NCBI GenBank assembly: GCA_903927685.1
Contig: CAIYOB010000235.1
Span: 1-11,695 of the forward strand
Origin: an uncultured Planctomycetaceae bacterium
GTDB lineage: Bacteria; Planctomycetota; Planctomycetia; Pirellulales; Pirellulaceae
Length of the DNA stretch: 11,695 nt
Direction of reading: 5' to 3'
Shown: positions 1 to 7,056 of the stretch, piece after piece
How the letters are laid out: every line of letters starts with the position of its first letter
How positions within the stretch are numbered: position 1 is the stretch's first letter
Notes under the pieces: generated by a model
What the model was told of the DNA's origin: nothing
Databases searched by the model: none
Seen by the model: the letters and a program-made list of their open reading frames with translations, nothing else
Program-made: the position numbers and the translations under genes

Positions 1-450
1 CCCACCGGTCAGGATGATCGGTAGGCCGTTGGCTTGACGAGCCGCGGCGACCTGAAACAACGGCGCAGGGCGGTTGAAGGTCCACAGCTGCGAGCCGTCG
101 TCATCGACGGCATGCAGGGCGCCAGCGGCTGTCGCAACCAGGGCTTCGTCTCGCTGGTCTCCATCGATGTCCGCCACACAGAGATCGTAGGGAAAATCGC
201 CGCCGGGCCTGACGCTCCACAGCTGCTCGCCTTGCGGCGTAAAACACAACACCGCACCGTCATACGCGGCGGCCACGATTCCGCGGCGACCGTCCGACAA
301 GGCGGCGGTGCCGAGGTGGTAGATAGTATGTCCGCCCGTGGAGAAACTCGCAGGCGCCGCGTCCGGCTGTCCTGACGCTCGCCAGGGCAGAGCCAGCACG
401 AGCAACAGGATGACCAGGATCTGACGCAGGTTGCAGTTCCTTGTCCGCAC
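1..450 (-). CDS. Secreted FG-GAP/PQQ-like beta-propeller protein, N-terminal part (runs off the left edge)
   Basis: Only the first 150 codons are in the window; the frame stays open to the edge. I chose the GTG at 448-450 because GGAGG lies 7 bases upstream. No ATG precedes a plausible signal peptide in this frame. The start reads V-R-T-R-N-C-N-L-R-Q, followed by a hydrophobic run (ILVILLLVLALPW) and then ASGQ, so it is an export signal. The mature part has repeated beta-strand units typical of propellers: GIVAAAYDGAVLCFTPQGEQLW, split by family into a strand-turn-strand blade ending in LW, then a calcium-loop-like DIDGDQRDEAL, then ALHAVDDDGSQLWTF. The D-x-D-G-D-x-x-x-E pattern is FG-GAP/VCBS; the 'G.L.A.D..G..LW' pattern is PQQ-like. 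The role is probably binding or scaffold outside the cytoplasm; no catalytic site is visible. It lies 102 bases downstream of the FG-GAP gene at 553-3798 on the same strand, so the two may be co-transcribed. Substrate unknown. Confidence 0.75.
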   Translation of the reverse strand, partial: MRTRNCNLRQILVILLLVLALPWRASGQPDAAPASFSTGGHTIYHLGTAALSDGRRGIVAAAYDGAVLCFTPQGEQLWSVRPGGDFPYDLCVADIDGDQRDEALVATAAGALHAVDDDGSQLWTFNRPAPLFQVAAARQANGLPIILTGG

Positions 451-457
451 GTGTCGC

Positions 458-462
458 CCTCC
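458..462 (-). promoter_or_regulatory. Shine-Dalgarno site deciding the GTG start at 450
   Basis: On the minus strand the sequence reads CTGGAGGGCGACAC and then GTG. The GGAGG core is 7 bases from the GTG. This supports a non-ATG start for the left-edge secreted protein. Confidence 0.7.
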
Positions 463-552
463 AGATCGAGATAAGTGGCCCCGGAAACTGTCTTGCCTTC
501 GTCTCTTCCCCGCTTCGTTTGGCTCCGACCCTCGTCAATCGGATCCGCCGGC

Positions 553-3500
553 TCAGCGCTCGGGTTGCCGGCCGAATTCGACTTGCAGCAGACGGAAGGC
601 ACCGGGCGGGACGTCCACTCGGCAGCCGTTCCCTGCGACCGGCAAGGGCGCGCCGGTGACCAGATCCGTGACGCATCGGAGGGGACGGTCGGCTGCGGTC
701 AGCGTGGTCTCGACGCCGCGCGGGGCGAGATACCCGGGGTCGAGGATCACGGCCGTGCACGTCGACGCCGGATCGCCCTGCAGGACCAGGCAGGCCCCGG
801 GCGCGCACAGCGGAATCGCGGCCGATCCCTGCTTCAGCACGCGCTCCACTTCGTCCGCTGCCGCCACCGCCGCCTGCCACTCGCCGCTCAACCGCACGCG
901 CTCGCCGTCAGTGTGAATGGCCAAGGCCCCCGCCGGAACCTCCGCCATCGGCGGCAGCACCGGCACCCAGCCGTACGGCGTCCGGGGAAAGCACGAACGC
1001 ACGTTCCAGTCCTCGTCGTAGGCCAGGCGGGGAAAAGCCTCCGGCGGGTAGGGCTCGAACATGTACCGCGCCGGCAGGAAGCCTCGCCGCAACGCCTCGG
1101 TGTTGCGGTCATAGTACGGATAAGCCACCTTCCGTCCCTGTTCCTTGCCTGCCTCCAAGGCCGCATGGAAGGTCCGCACCACGGCCGCGCGGTTGACGTT
1201 CGTCGGCACCGCGCCGGGCACGACCAGATTCTTGCGCACCAGTTCGTAGACCAGTTCCCGATGCCGGTTGGCCAGCGGCACAACTCCCTCGCGCGGATCG
1301 TTTGCCAGGTAGGTCTGCCCACCCTCGATATGCACCCAGGTCCCGCCCAGCGCCACCCCCAGCAACTCGAGCCGCAGAATGATGTCCGCGGGGCACACAA
1401 AGGCGGGTGAGATGTCGCGGATCCCGCGGGGATAGCGTCCCCACTCGTGCCAGTTCCAGTACTGCGTCGACATCCCGAACTCGCGGCACAACCCCGCCGC
1501 CTTCAATCCCAGCATCCCGCCCAGCTGAATCTCCGGCTGGTACGGCTGATTCGTCGACCAGATCGGGACCGTGGTCTCGCGATGCTCCGGGCTGAACAGC
1601 ACGTTGAAGACTTCCGGGTCGGACGGCAGCAGGCCCCACACGTCGTGCTTTTCCTTGAAGATCATCTTCATCCCGTGGGCGGCGCAGAAGTCGAGCGTCT
1701 GGTCGGTCCACGTGAGAACGTCCTTGTACAGCGGCGCATAGAGCGTTTCAAGGTTCTCGGCAATGTACAGGAATCGGAACATCCGCGGCGCGGCTTCTTT
1801 GCTGCGGCGAATGGCCTCGCGCGTGATCCACACCTGGCCGCCATGCGTGGCAAAGTAGCCGAAGGGTATGCCCGCCTGCTCCAAGAGCCGCGCTCGGTCG
1901 ACGATCTGGTCGGTCGTCATCTTCTGGCCGCGCTCGTGGCCCAGCAGGTCGCTTGCCTCGTACATCACCAGGTACTCGAGGGCCGGCGTTTCCAGTTTCT
2001 TCAACGCTGCCGCGTACTGGTGGAGCGTCGCCTCCGGCGCGCTGGCTAACGAGCCCAGCGCCATGAACACCTTGATCCGTTCGCCGGATCGCGCCGGCAG
2101 CGCGGCCCGAGCGTTCACGGCCGCGTGGATTTCCTCCAGGTGCTTCTCCTGATCGGGCGTCTTGAATGCCTTGAATTCGTCCGGCTTGCCGTATTCGAGG
2201 CGATAGTAGGCGGGATGGCGGAAACGCGACGACGCCAGGAACAGCTGCGGCGCCGGCCCTGCCCAGCAGCCGATGTCCGGACTGTTGATGCCATCCGGCG
2301 CCCACATCTCCCAGTGCGCCTGGTCGCGAACATCGCGGCTCTGGTACCGCATCACGCCCGCGGCGTCGACGAGCGAGACGACGTGCAGTCCCACCACCAC
2401 CGTCTCTTTCCCCGCCAGCTTTGGGTCGAAGTCCCCGCACGCCACCAGTCCGCTCGCGCCAGTGGGACTGCCGGGCGAGACGGTGACCGGGGTATCCCAC
2501 AAGGCCTCGCGCCCGTTGTGTCCGGTCAGTCCGTACTGCGTGCCGCTCTGGTACAGCGCCACAACCTCGGGCGAGCCGTCGTCATCCAGGTCCGCCACTT
2601 CGAACTGTTCGAGCAGCGTCGCCTTGACCGTGAACCGCCGCAGTTCGTCCCCTGTCTGGCCCAGGACCGCAAACTCGGTCCGCGGGCCGCCGACGATCAA
2701 CTCCTGACCGCCGCCGGGCATCCAATCGGCAAACGCAAAGTGCCGCAGCACCCGCTCCTGCCCCCACCGCCGGCGTCCCGTGCGATCGTAGACCGCCAGA
2801 CCAGCCGCCAGGCCCGACCCCGCGCGCTGATTGTCGACAGTCACCGCGATTTCAGGATGCCCATCGCCGTCCAGGTCGCCGACCGCCACCCGCTCGGGGC
2901 CGCGAACGTCCGCAAAGTCGCGCACGATCTCGCCGCGCAGGTTGATCGCACGCAGCGCCAGCTTGGGGTCGAGCGAGGAATAGAGAATCTCCTTGCCACC
3001 GTCCCCGTCCAGGTCTGCGGCGGCGAACTGGTAAACCAGGGCACCGGCATCCAGTCGCAAGAGAGGCGATTCACCCTCGTGCCGCACGGTCACGATGCCA
3101 TCGACGTCGCAGGCGACAATCTCCGGCCGGCCATCGCCGTCAAGATCGTCGGCAAACAGCTCCCACAACGGGCGGTCGACCTCGTGCACCTGGACCGCGA
3201 ATCCCTCGCCCGGCGAGAACTGCGTCCGCGCCGCCGTGCGCACCGGCGCCTCTGCCTTGCGCACCCGCACGTCGGCAAAGCTGCAGCTGCCGTCGAGCAC
3301 CGTCAGCAAGACCCGCAGGGTCGCGGTGCCGGGAGGCATCCGCAGCGTGCCTCCGTGCGCGCCCCAGCTCGAGCCTTGGATCCTGGTCGGCGTCTCGATG
3401 GCAAGCACGCTCCCCGCGGCGTCCAGTGCCACCAGCCCGAGCGAGGCCCGCATCATGCCCGCGCCTTTGGTGCGCACCGACCACGCGAACCAAGGGTGTC

Positions 3501-3798
3501 CACCGGTCGCGATGTCTTGGTACAGCGAGCCATCGAGGTCAATCGCCGGGTTGGTGATCCTTACCGCGTGCTCCGCCGGCTCCAGCGACACCTTGCCGGC
3601 CCGCGCGAGGTGTTCGTTCCGCGTCCACGCTGCCAGCGAGGCAAAGTCGCCGTCGCGGATCGCGTTGGCTGTCAGACTGGGGTCGGCCTGAAGCCCTGCG
3701 GCCGCGGGCGTGTCGGCGGTCTCGCCCTGTGCCAGCAGGCACGCCGGTAGGATGGAGCAAAGACTGACCAGAAGACGCGACCAGTTTTTCATGTTCAT
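553..3798 (-). CDS. Secreted FG-GAP repeat protein with a probable GH98-like glycoside hydrolase domain
   Basis: Protein of 1081 residues. Signal peptide at 1-23 (MNMKNWSRLL, hydrophobic core, cleavage probably after LLA). Residues about 40-185 look like a jelly-roll carbohydrate-binding domain. Residues about 210-470 carry FG-GAP loops: DLDGDGRPEI (near 217), DLDGDGGKEI (near 261), DLDGDGHPEI (near 307), DLDDDGSPEV (near 402), and a degenerate one near 456. Residues about 500-930 look like a TIM-barrel hydrolase. The order of its segments (AEN around E681; FKEKHDVWG with E716 and D719; VPIWSTNQ; WNWHEWG with E785; LLGVALGGTWVHIEGG with E825) resembles GH98 catalytic domains as I remember them. 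The C-terminal 150 residues are strand-rich, as in the GH98 C-terminal domain. GH98 enzymes are endo-acting on blood-group glycans or xylan; the substrate here is unknown. The start could be Met1 or Met3; neither has a strong Shine-Dalgarno. The secreted repeat architecture is certain, the GH98 link moderate. Confidence 0.8.
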   Translation of the reverse strand: MNMKNWSRLLVSLCSILPACLLAQGETADTPAAAGLQADPSLTANAIRDGDFASLAAWTRNEHLARAGKVSLEPAEHAVRITNPAIDLDGSLYQDIATGGHPWFAWSVRTKGAGMMRASLGLVALDAAGSVLAIETPTRIQGSSWGAHGGTLRMPPGTATLRVLLTVLDGSCSFADVRVRKAEAPVRTAARTQFSPGEGFAVQVHEVDRPLWELFADDLDGDGRPEIVACDVDGIVTVRHEGESPLLRLDAGALVYQFAAADLDGDGGKEILYSSLDPKLALRAINLRGEIVRDFADVRGPERVAVGDLDGDGHPEIAVTVDNQRAGSGLAAGLAVYDRTGRRRWGQERVLRHFAFADWMPGGGQELIVGGPRTEFAVLGQTGDELRRFTVKATLLEQFEVADLDDDGSPEVVALYQSGTQYGLTGHNGREALWDTPVTVSPGSPTGASGLVACGDFDPKLAGKETVVVGLHVVSLVDAAGVMRYQSRDVRDQAHWEMWAPDGINSPDIGCWAGPAPQLFLASSRFRHPAYYRLEYGKPDEFKAFKTPDQEKHLEEIHAAVNARAALPARSGERIKVFMALGSLASAPEATLHQYAAALKKLETPALEYLVMYEASDLLGHERGQKMTTDQIVDRARLLEQAGIPFGYFATHGGQVWITREAIRRSKEAAPRMFRFLYIAENLETLYAPLYKDVLTWTDQTLDFCAAHGMKMIFKEKHDVWGLLPSDPEVFNVLFSPEHRETTVPIWSTNQPYQPEIQLGGMLGLKAAGLCREFGMSTQYWNWHEWGRYPRGIRDISPAFVCPADIILRLELLGVALGGTWVHIEGGQTYLANDPREGVVPLANRHRELVYELVRKNLVVPGAVPTNVNRAAVVRTFHAALEAGKEQGRKVAYPYYDRNTEALRRGFLPARYMFEPYPPEAFPRLAYDEDWNVRSCFPRTPYGWVPVLPPMAEVPAGALAIHTDGERVRLSGEWQAAVAAADEVERVLKQGSAAIPLCAPGACLVLQGDPASTCTAVILDPGYLAPRGVETTLTAADRPLRCVTDLVTGAPLPVAGNGCRVDVPPGAFRLLQVEFGRQPER

Positions 3799-3993
3799 GG
3801 GAATGCCACAAAACGGAGAAGCGTGCGTGCGCCGGACGTCGCACCGGCACTGCGGGCCCAGCGACTGGCACCCAACGGGAAACGGCCTCCGACAGGGGCG
3901 TTGGTGTCGTCAGAAACGCTCACCTCTCGTGTCTCGACCCCGGGTACCCAACCCCGAGGCCGCGCGATCCAACGGAAACGGCCTGGGCCGCCG
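3799..3993. other. Intergenic region between the M16 protease and the FG-GAP hydrolase
   Basis: 195 bases with no credible gene on either strand. It should carry the 3' end of the protease transcript and either a promoter or a read-through leader for the hydrolase. I see no hairpin followed by a T-run on the minus strand, so no intrinsic terminator is called. A near-identical 16-17 base direct repeat is listed separately. Confidence 0.6.
3872..3984. repeat. Pair of near-identical 16-17 base direct repeats
   Basis: CCAACGGGAAACGGCCT at 3872-3888 and CCAACGGAAACGGCCT at 3969-3984 differ by a single G. Their starts are 97 bases apart. The second copy lies just beyond the stop codon of the M16 gene. 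They could be paired protein-binding sites or a chance repeat in GC-rich DNA; nothing else in the sequence decides. Confidence 0.4.
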
Positions 3994-6831
3994 TCACTTG
4001 ACGGGCACCAGGCGGAACTCGTCATCGAACTGGACCACTTCCAGATTCTCGCCGGCCGGCAGCTTGCGCAGGTCGGCTTCGATCTGACTGCGGTCGCCGA
4101 CGACGATGATGGCCAGGCGTTCGACGTCCAGGTACTTGTTGGCCACACGGACCACCTCGTCACTGGTCACGGCGGTGAGGCCCGGAATCACTGAATTGAA
4201 GTAATCGTCGGGCAGTTGGAACTGAATGATCGCTTCCAGCTGACCGCCCATATCGCTCGGCGTCTCGAAACGCGCCGGATAACCGCGTGTCAGGTAGTTC
4301 TTGTTGAACTCCAACTCGTCCTGAGTGACCGGGCGCTGGCCGCGCATCCCCGCGAATTCCTTGAGGAACTCGGCGAGCGCCGGAGCGGTCACGGCGGTTT
4401 GCACGGCAGCTCGCGCCACGAACGGCCCAGGCTGGTGGACTCGCCATTCGAACGCGGTCCGCGCTCCGTAGGTATAGCCCTTGTCCTCGCGCAGGTTCAT
4501 ATTCAGGCGGCTGGAGAACTGGCCGCCGAAAATCGTGTTCATGACGCTCAGGGCAAAATAGTCCGGCGACTTTCGCTCCGTCCCGATCAGGCACACAGAG
4601 ATCACCGACTGGGCTGCGCCGGGCTTGTCGACCAGGGTCAGCCGGGTGGGCTGCGGAGCGGGAAGCGGCGGGAATGCGGGCACCGGCGGGGCGCCGGCCG
4701 CTTTCCAACCGCCCAAGGCCCGCTCCAATTCCCGGGCGATCTCGTCGGCCGTGATGTCGCCCACCGCGATCAGCGACGCGCCGTCGGGCCGCACGTGGGC
4801 GCGATAGAACGCCTCCAGGTCATCGCGGCCGATCGACTTGAGCGCGCCCTCCGACGAGTATTCCGGCCGGCCGTAGGGATGCTCGGGACCGTACAGCTTG
4901 GCGCCGGTCGCCAGGCTGGCCAAGGCGTTGGGCTCGTTGCGGACTTGCAGCAGCCGGCCGATCGCGATGTTCCGCTGCCGCTCGAGTTCGTCCGCCGGAA
5001 AGGCCGGGTTCTGCAGCACGTCGGCGAAAACCTCCAGCGCCTGCGGCAGCGTGCGTTTCAGCGTGTACAATTGGGCCCCCGACGTGTCCCAGTCGGCCGA
5101 GACGGACAGCCGCGCGCCGATATTGGCCAGCGCCTCCGCGATCTGCTCGGAGCTGCGGGTCTGGGTGCCTTCGTTCCAGACGGCGGCCAGCAGATCGACC
5201 AGCCCCGTTTTATCCGGCTTGTCGCTGGACGTCCCGACAGGGAACACGACGTTCAGACTGAGGCTGGGCAGTTCGTGGTTCTCGACCACCAGGACTTGCA
5301 TGCCGTTGCTGAGCGTCCGGCGGTGGATCGGCGGCAACTCGAACTTGGGCGGCGCCGCGCCCTGGGGCAGTTGCTTGCGGTCTTCGTCCTCGGCGATGGC
5401 TGGCGCGGCCGGCAGCGGCGCCTCGCGGTATCCCTTGGCCAGTTCCTCGCGGGCTTGGGCAGCCGGTTGACGCGGGTCAGGCGTAATCGTGGTTTCCGCG
5501 CCGGGTGCGATTTCCAAAACCATCTTCTTGGCGCCCAGGTATTGTCGGGCCACACGCTGGACGGCGGCCGGATCGACTTTCAGGTACCGGTCGAAATCCT
5601 GCTGCAGGAAGCCGGGCTCGCCGGTGTAGACATTGTACATGTTCAGCTGATCCGCCCGGCCGCCGAAGCCGCCGACGGACTCCAGTTGTTGAATCGCAGC
5701 CGACTCGTGACGCGCGACAGCCCGGGCGACTTCCTCGGCCGACGGCGGCTCGTTCTGCAGCTTGGCGATCTCGTCCAGCACGGCCGCCTCCAACTCGGCC
5801 AGCGTCTGGCCGGGTCGCGCCGTGACGACCACCATGAAGCTGCCGGCCAATTCCCGCGAGTTTTGCGCGGCGACCACGTCCTGGGCAATCTGCTTGTCAC
5901 GGACCAGCCGCCGATAGAGCCGCGAGGTCTTGCCGCCCGCGAGGACATCGCCCAGCACGTCCAGTTCGGCGTCGTCCGCCGCATACAGCGGCACCGTGTG
6001 CCACGACAAGTACATGCGGGCCAAGCCGACGCGGTCTGTCATCCGCACCCGCAGATCGGCCGGCAACGGCGGCACGGCTGGCGGCGCGACTTTGTCGACC
6101 TTGGGACCGGCCGGGATCGGGCCGAAGTACTTTTCGATCAGCCGCCTGGCGGTCGCCGGGTCAAAGTCGCCGGCCAGGCACAAGCTGGCGTTGGCGGGAT
6201 GGTAATAGCGGCGGAAAAAGTCAGCCACATCCTCGCGCGAAGCGGCGGCCAGATCGGCCATCGAGCCGATGGTCGGCCAGCTGTACGGATGGTCCGGCGG
6301 ATAGCTGCCGGCCAGCAGCACTTCGTAGACCAGGCCATAGGGCCGGTTCTCGTAGCTTTGCCGCCGCTCGTTCCGGACCACGTCCCGCTGGTTGTCCAGC
6401 TTTTCCTGGCTCATGGCCGGCACCAGGAATCCCATCCGATCGGATTCCATCCACAGCGCCGTCTCCAGGTAATTCGACGGCACCGTTTCCCAATAGTTCG
6501 TGCGATCCATGTTGGTCGAGCCGTTCAGCTGCCCGCCAGCCTGCTGGAGCGGTCCGAAGTAGTCCTTGTCGTAATGCTGCGAGCCTTGGAACATCATGTG
6601 CTCGAACAGATGGGCAAACCCCGTCCGGCCCGGCCGTTCGTTCTTCGAGCCGACGTGGTACCACACGTTCACGGCGACGATCGGCGTCGAATGGTCCTCG
6701 TGCAGGATGACCTGCAGTCCGTTGGGCAACTGGTATTTCTCGAAGGCGATTTCCGGCAGCCGCGGCGCATTGGCAGGCTCGGCGGCTCCGGCCAGGAACG
6801 AAGCGCAGGTAACAGTGAACATCGCGATCAT
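3994..6831 (-). CDS. Exported two-domain M16 (insulinase/pitrilysin-like) zinc metalloprotease
   Basis: Protein of 945 residues, made of two tandem M16 domains of about 470 each. The start is ATG at 6829-6831, preceded by AGGAG at 5 bases; a longer frame to a TTG at 6864 has no ribosome site and would bury the signal peptide. The N-terminus (MIAMFTVTCASFLAGAAEP) is a short hydrophobic export signal without a basic start, so its class is uncertain. Domain 1 has the inverted zinc motif HLFEH at residues 74-78. The third ligand is Glu155 in NERRQSYENRP, 77 residues after His78, the canonical spacing. Domain 2 begins near residue 495 (TLSNGMQVLVVENHELPS); where the zinc motif should be it has DLLAAVWNEGT, so it is non-catalytic. 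It keeps the REDKGYTYGAR segment (near 785-793) that supplies the substrate-binding Arg/Tyr in such proteins. Role: degrades peptides held inside the clamshell, probably in the periplasm; substrate unknown. Divergent from the ATPase gene; the FG-GAP gene follows after 195 bases. Confidence 0.95.
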   Translation of the reverse strand: MIAMFTVTCASFLAGAAEPANAPRLPEIAFEKYQLPNGLQVILHEDHSTPIVAVNVWYHVGSKNERPGRTGFAHLFEHMMFQGSQHYDKDYFGPLQQAGGQLNGSTNMDRTNYWETVPSNYLETALWMESDRMGFLVPAMSQEKLDNQRDVVRNERRQSYENRPYGLVYEVLLAGSYPPDHPYSWPTIGSMADLAAASREDVADFFRRYYHPANASLCLAGDFDPATARRLIEKYFGPIPAGPKVDKVAPPAVPPLPADLRVRMTDRVGLARMYLSWHTVPLYAADDAELDVLGDVLAGGKTSRLYRRLVRDKQIAQDVVAAQNSRELAGSFMVVVTARPGQTLAELEAAVLDEIAKLQNEPPSAEEVARAVARHESAAIQQLESVGGFGGRADQLNMYNVYTGEPGFLQQDFDRYLKVDPAAVQRVARQYLGAKKMVLEIAPGAETTITPDPRQPAAQAREELAKGYREAPLPAAPAIAEDEDRKQLPQGAAPPKFELPPIHRRTLSNGMQVLVVENHELPSLSLNVVFPVGTSSDKPDKTGLVDLLAAVWNEGTQTRSSEQIAEALANIGARLSVSADWDTSGAQLYTLKRTLPQALEVFADVLQNPAFPADELERQRNIAIGRLLQVRNEPNALASLATGAKLYGPEHPYGRPEYSSEGALKSIGRDDLEAFYRAHVRPDGASLIAVGDITADEIARELERALGGWKAAGAPPVPAFPPLPAPQPTRLTLVDKPGAAQSVISVCLIGTERKSPDYFALSVMNTIFGGQFSSRLNMNLREDKGYTYGARTAFEWRVHQPGPFVARAAVQTAVTAPALAEFLKEFAGMRGQRPVTQDELEFNKNYLTRGYPARFETPSDMGGQLEAIIQFQLPDDYFNSVIPGLTAVTSDEVVRVANKYLDVERLAIIVVGDRSQIEADLRKLPAGENLEVVQFDDEFRLVPVK

Positions 6832-6836
6832 CGGGT

Positions 6837-6841
6837 CTCCT
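6837..6841 (-). promoter_or_regulatory. Shine-Dalgarno site deciding the ATG start at 6831
   Basis: The minus strand reads AGAGGAGACCCG and then ATG. AGGAG is 5 bases from the start. This fixes the protease start 33 bases inside the longest open frame. Confidence 0.8.
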
Positions 6842-6909
6842 CTGCTAGCACGATCGTCAGCCAAGACACACAGATCGTAGGGTACCGCATTCGGCCGGCA
6901 AGGTCGAGT

Positions 6910-6939
6910 CCGGGTCGCCCGACACCGGGTCGGCCGACA
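6910..6939. repeat. Tandem 15-base repeat with palindromic core, possible operator
   Basis: CCGGGTCGCCCGACA (6910-6924) is followed directly by CCGGGTCGGCCGACA (6925-6939), with one mismatch. The second copy contains the perfect 10-base palindrome GTCGGCCGAC (6929-6938); the first has it with one change. Side-by-side palindromes between divergent genes are what a dimeric repressor or activator would bind. No regulator gene is in the window. Confidence 0.5.
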
Positions 6940-6942
6940 TGA

Positions 6943-6980
6943 AAAACCGCCAATCGCCGTAGCCCCCAGTTGCCGGTTTT
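6943..6980. repeat. Inverted repeat AAAACCG / CGGTTTT
   Basis: AAAACCG at 6943-6949 pairs with CGGTTTT at 6974-6980 across 24 bases. It starts four bases after the tandem repeat. It could be a binding site or part of a leader hairpin for the plus-strand gene; the long loop argues against a terminator. Confidence 0.35.
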
Positions 6981-7043
6981 GCTACTCTCCCGCCTCCTTG
7001 GCCGCCTCGCGCGGATCGTCCGGACTTAGCTAGCGTCTTTGCC

Positions 7044-7048
7044 AGGAG
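7044..7048 (+). promoter_or_regulatory. Shine-Dalgarno site deciding the GTG start at 7057
   Basis: AGGAG is followed by 8 bases and then GTG at 7057. The longest frame begins at TTG 7039, which would place this ribosome site inside the gene. The GTG start yields the usual N-terminus of such ATPases, a first beta-strand beginning almost at residue 1. Confidence 0.75.
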
Positions 7049-7056
7049 CCCCGAAG

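Larger units (their letters stand above)
6832..7056. promoter_or_regulatory. Divergent intergenic region with promoters for the protease (minus) and the ATPase (plus)
   Basis: 225 bases separate two divergent starts, so both promoters should lie here. I cannot name confident -35/-10 boxes. Two structured elements are visible: a 15-base tandem repeat with a palindromic core (6910-6939), then a 7-base inverted repeat (6943-6980). No short gene is seen on either strand. Confidence 0.6.

Noticed and set aside
9..602. 197-codon minus-strand frame at the left edge
   Set aside because: Cys/Ser/Arg-rich out-of-frame translation. Another minus frame over the same DNA gives a signal peptide and propeller repeats with a good ribosome site.
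2125..3750. 541-codon open frame on the plus strand, antisense to the FG-GAP hydrolase
   Set aside because: Arg/His/Gln-rich shadow with no domain; the minus frame has a signal peptide and FG-GAP repeats.
3731..3798. Lipoprotein signal in the FG-GAP hydrolase (LPAC in the signal peptide)
   Set aside because: Pro at the -2 position does not fit the usual lipobox, and a standard cleavage site (LLA/Q) follows. A lipoprotein is not excluded but not supported.
4216..6942. 908-codon open frame on the plus strand, antisense to the M16 protease
   Set aside because: It mirrors the codon pattern of the protease in GC-rich DNA. Its translation is low-complexity Arg/Gln/Val/His-rich text with no family motif, while the minus frame has perfect M16 motifs and a ribosome site.
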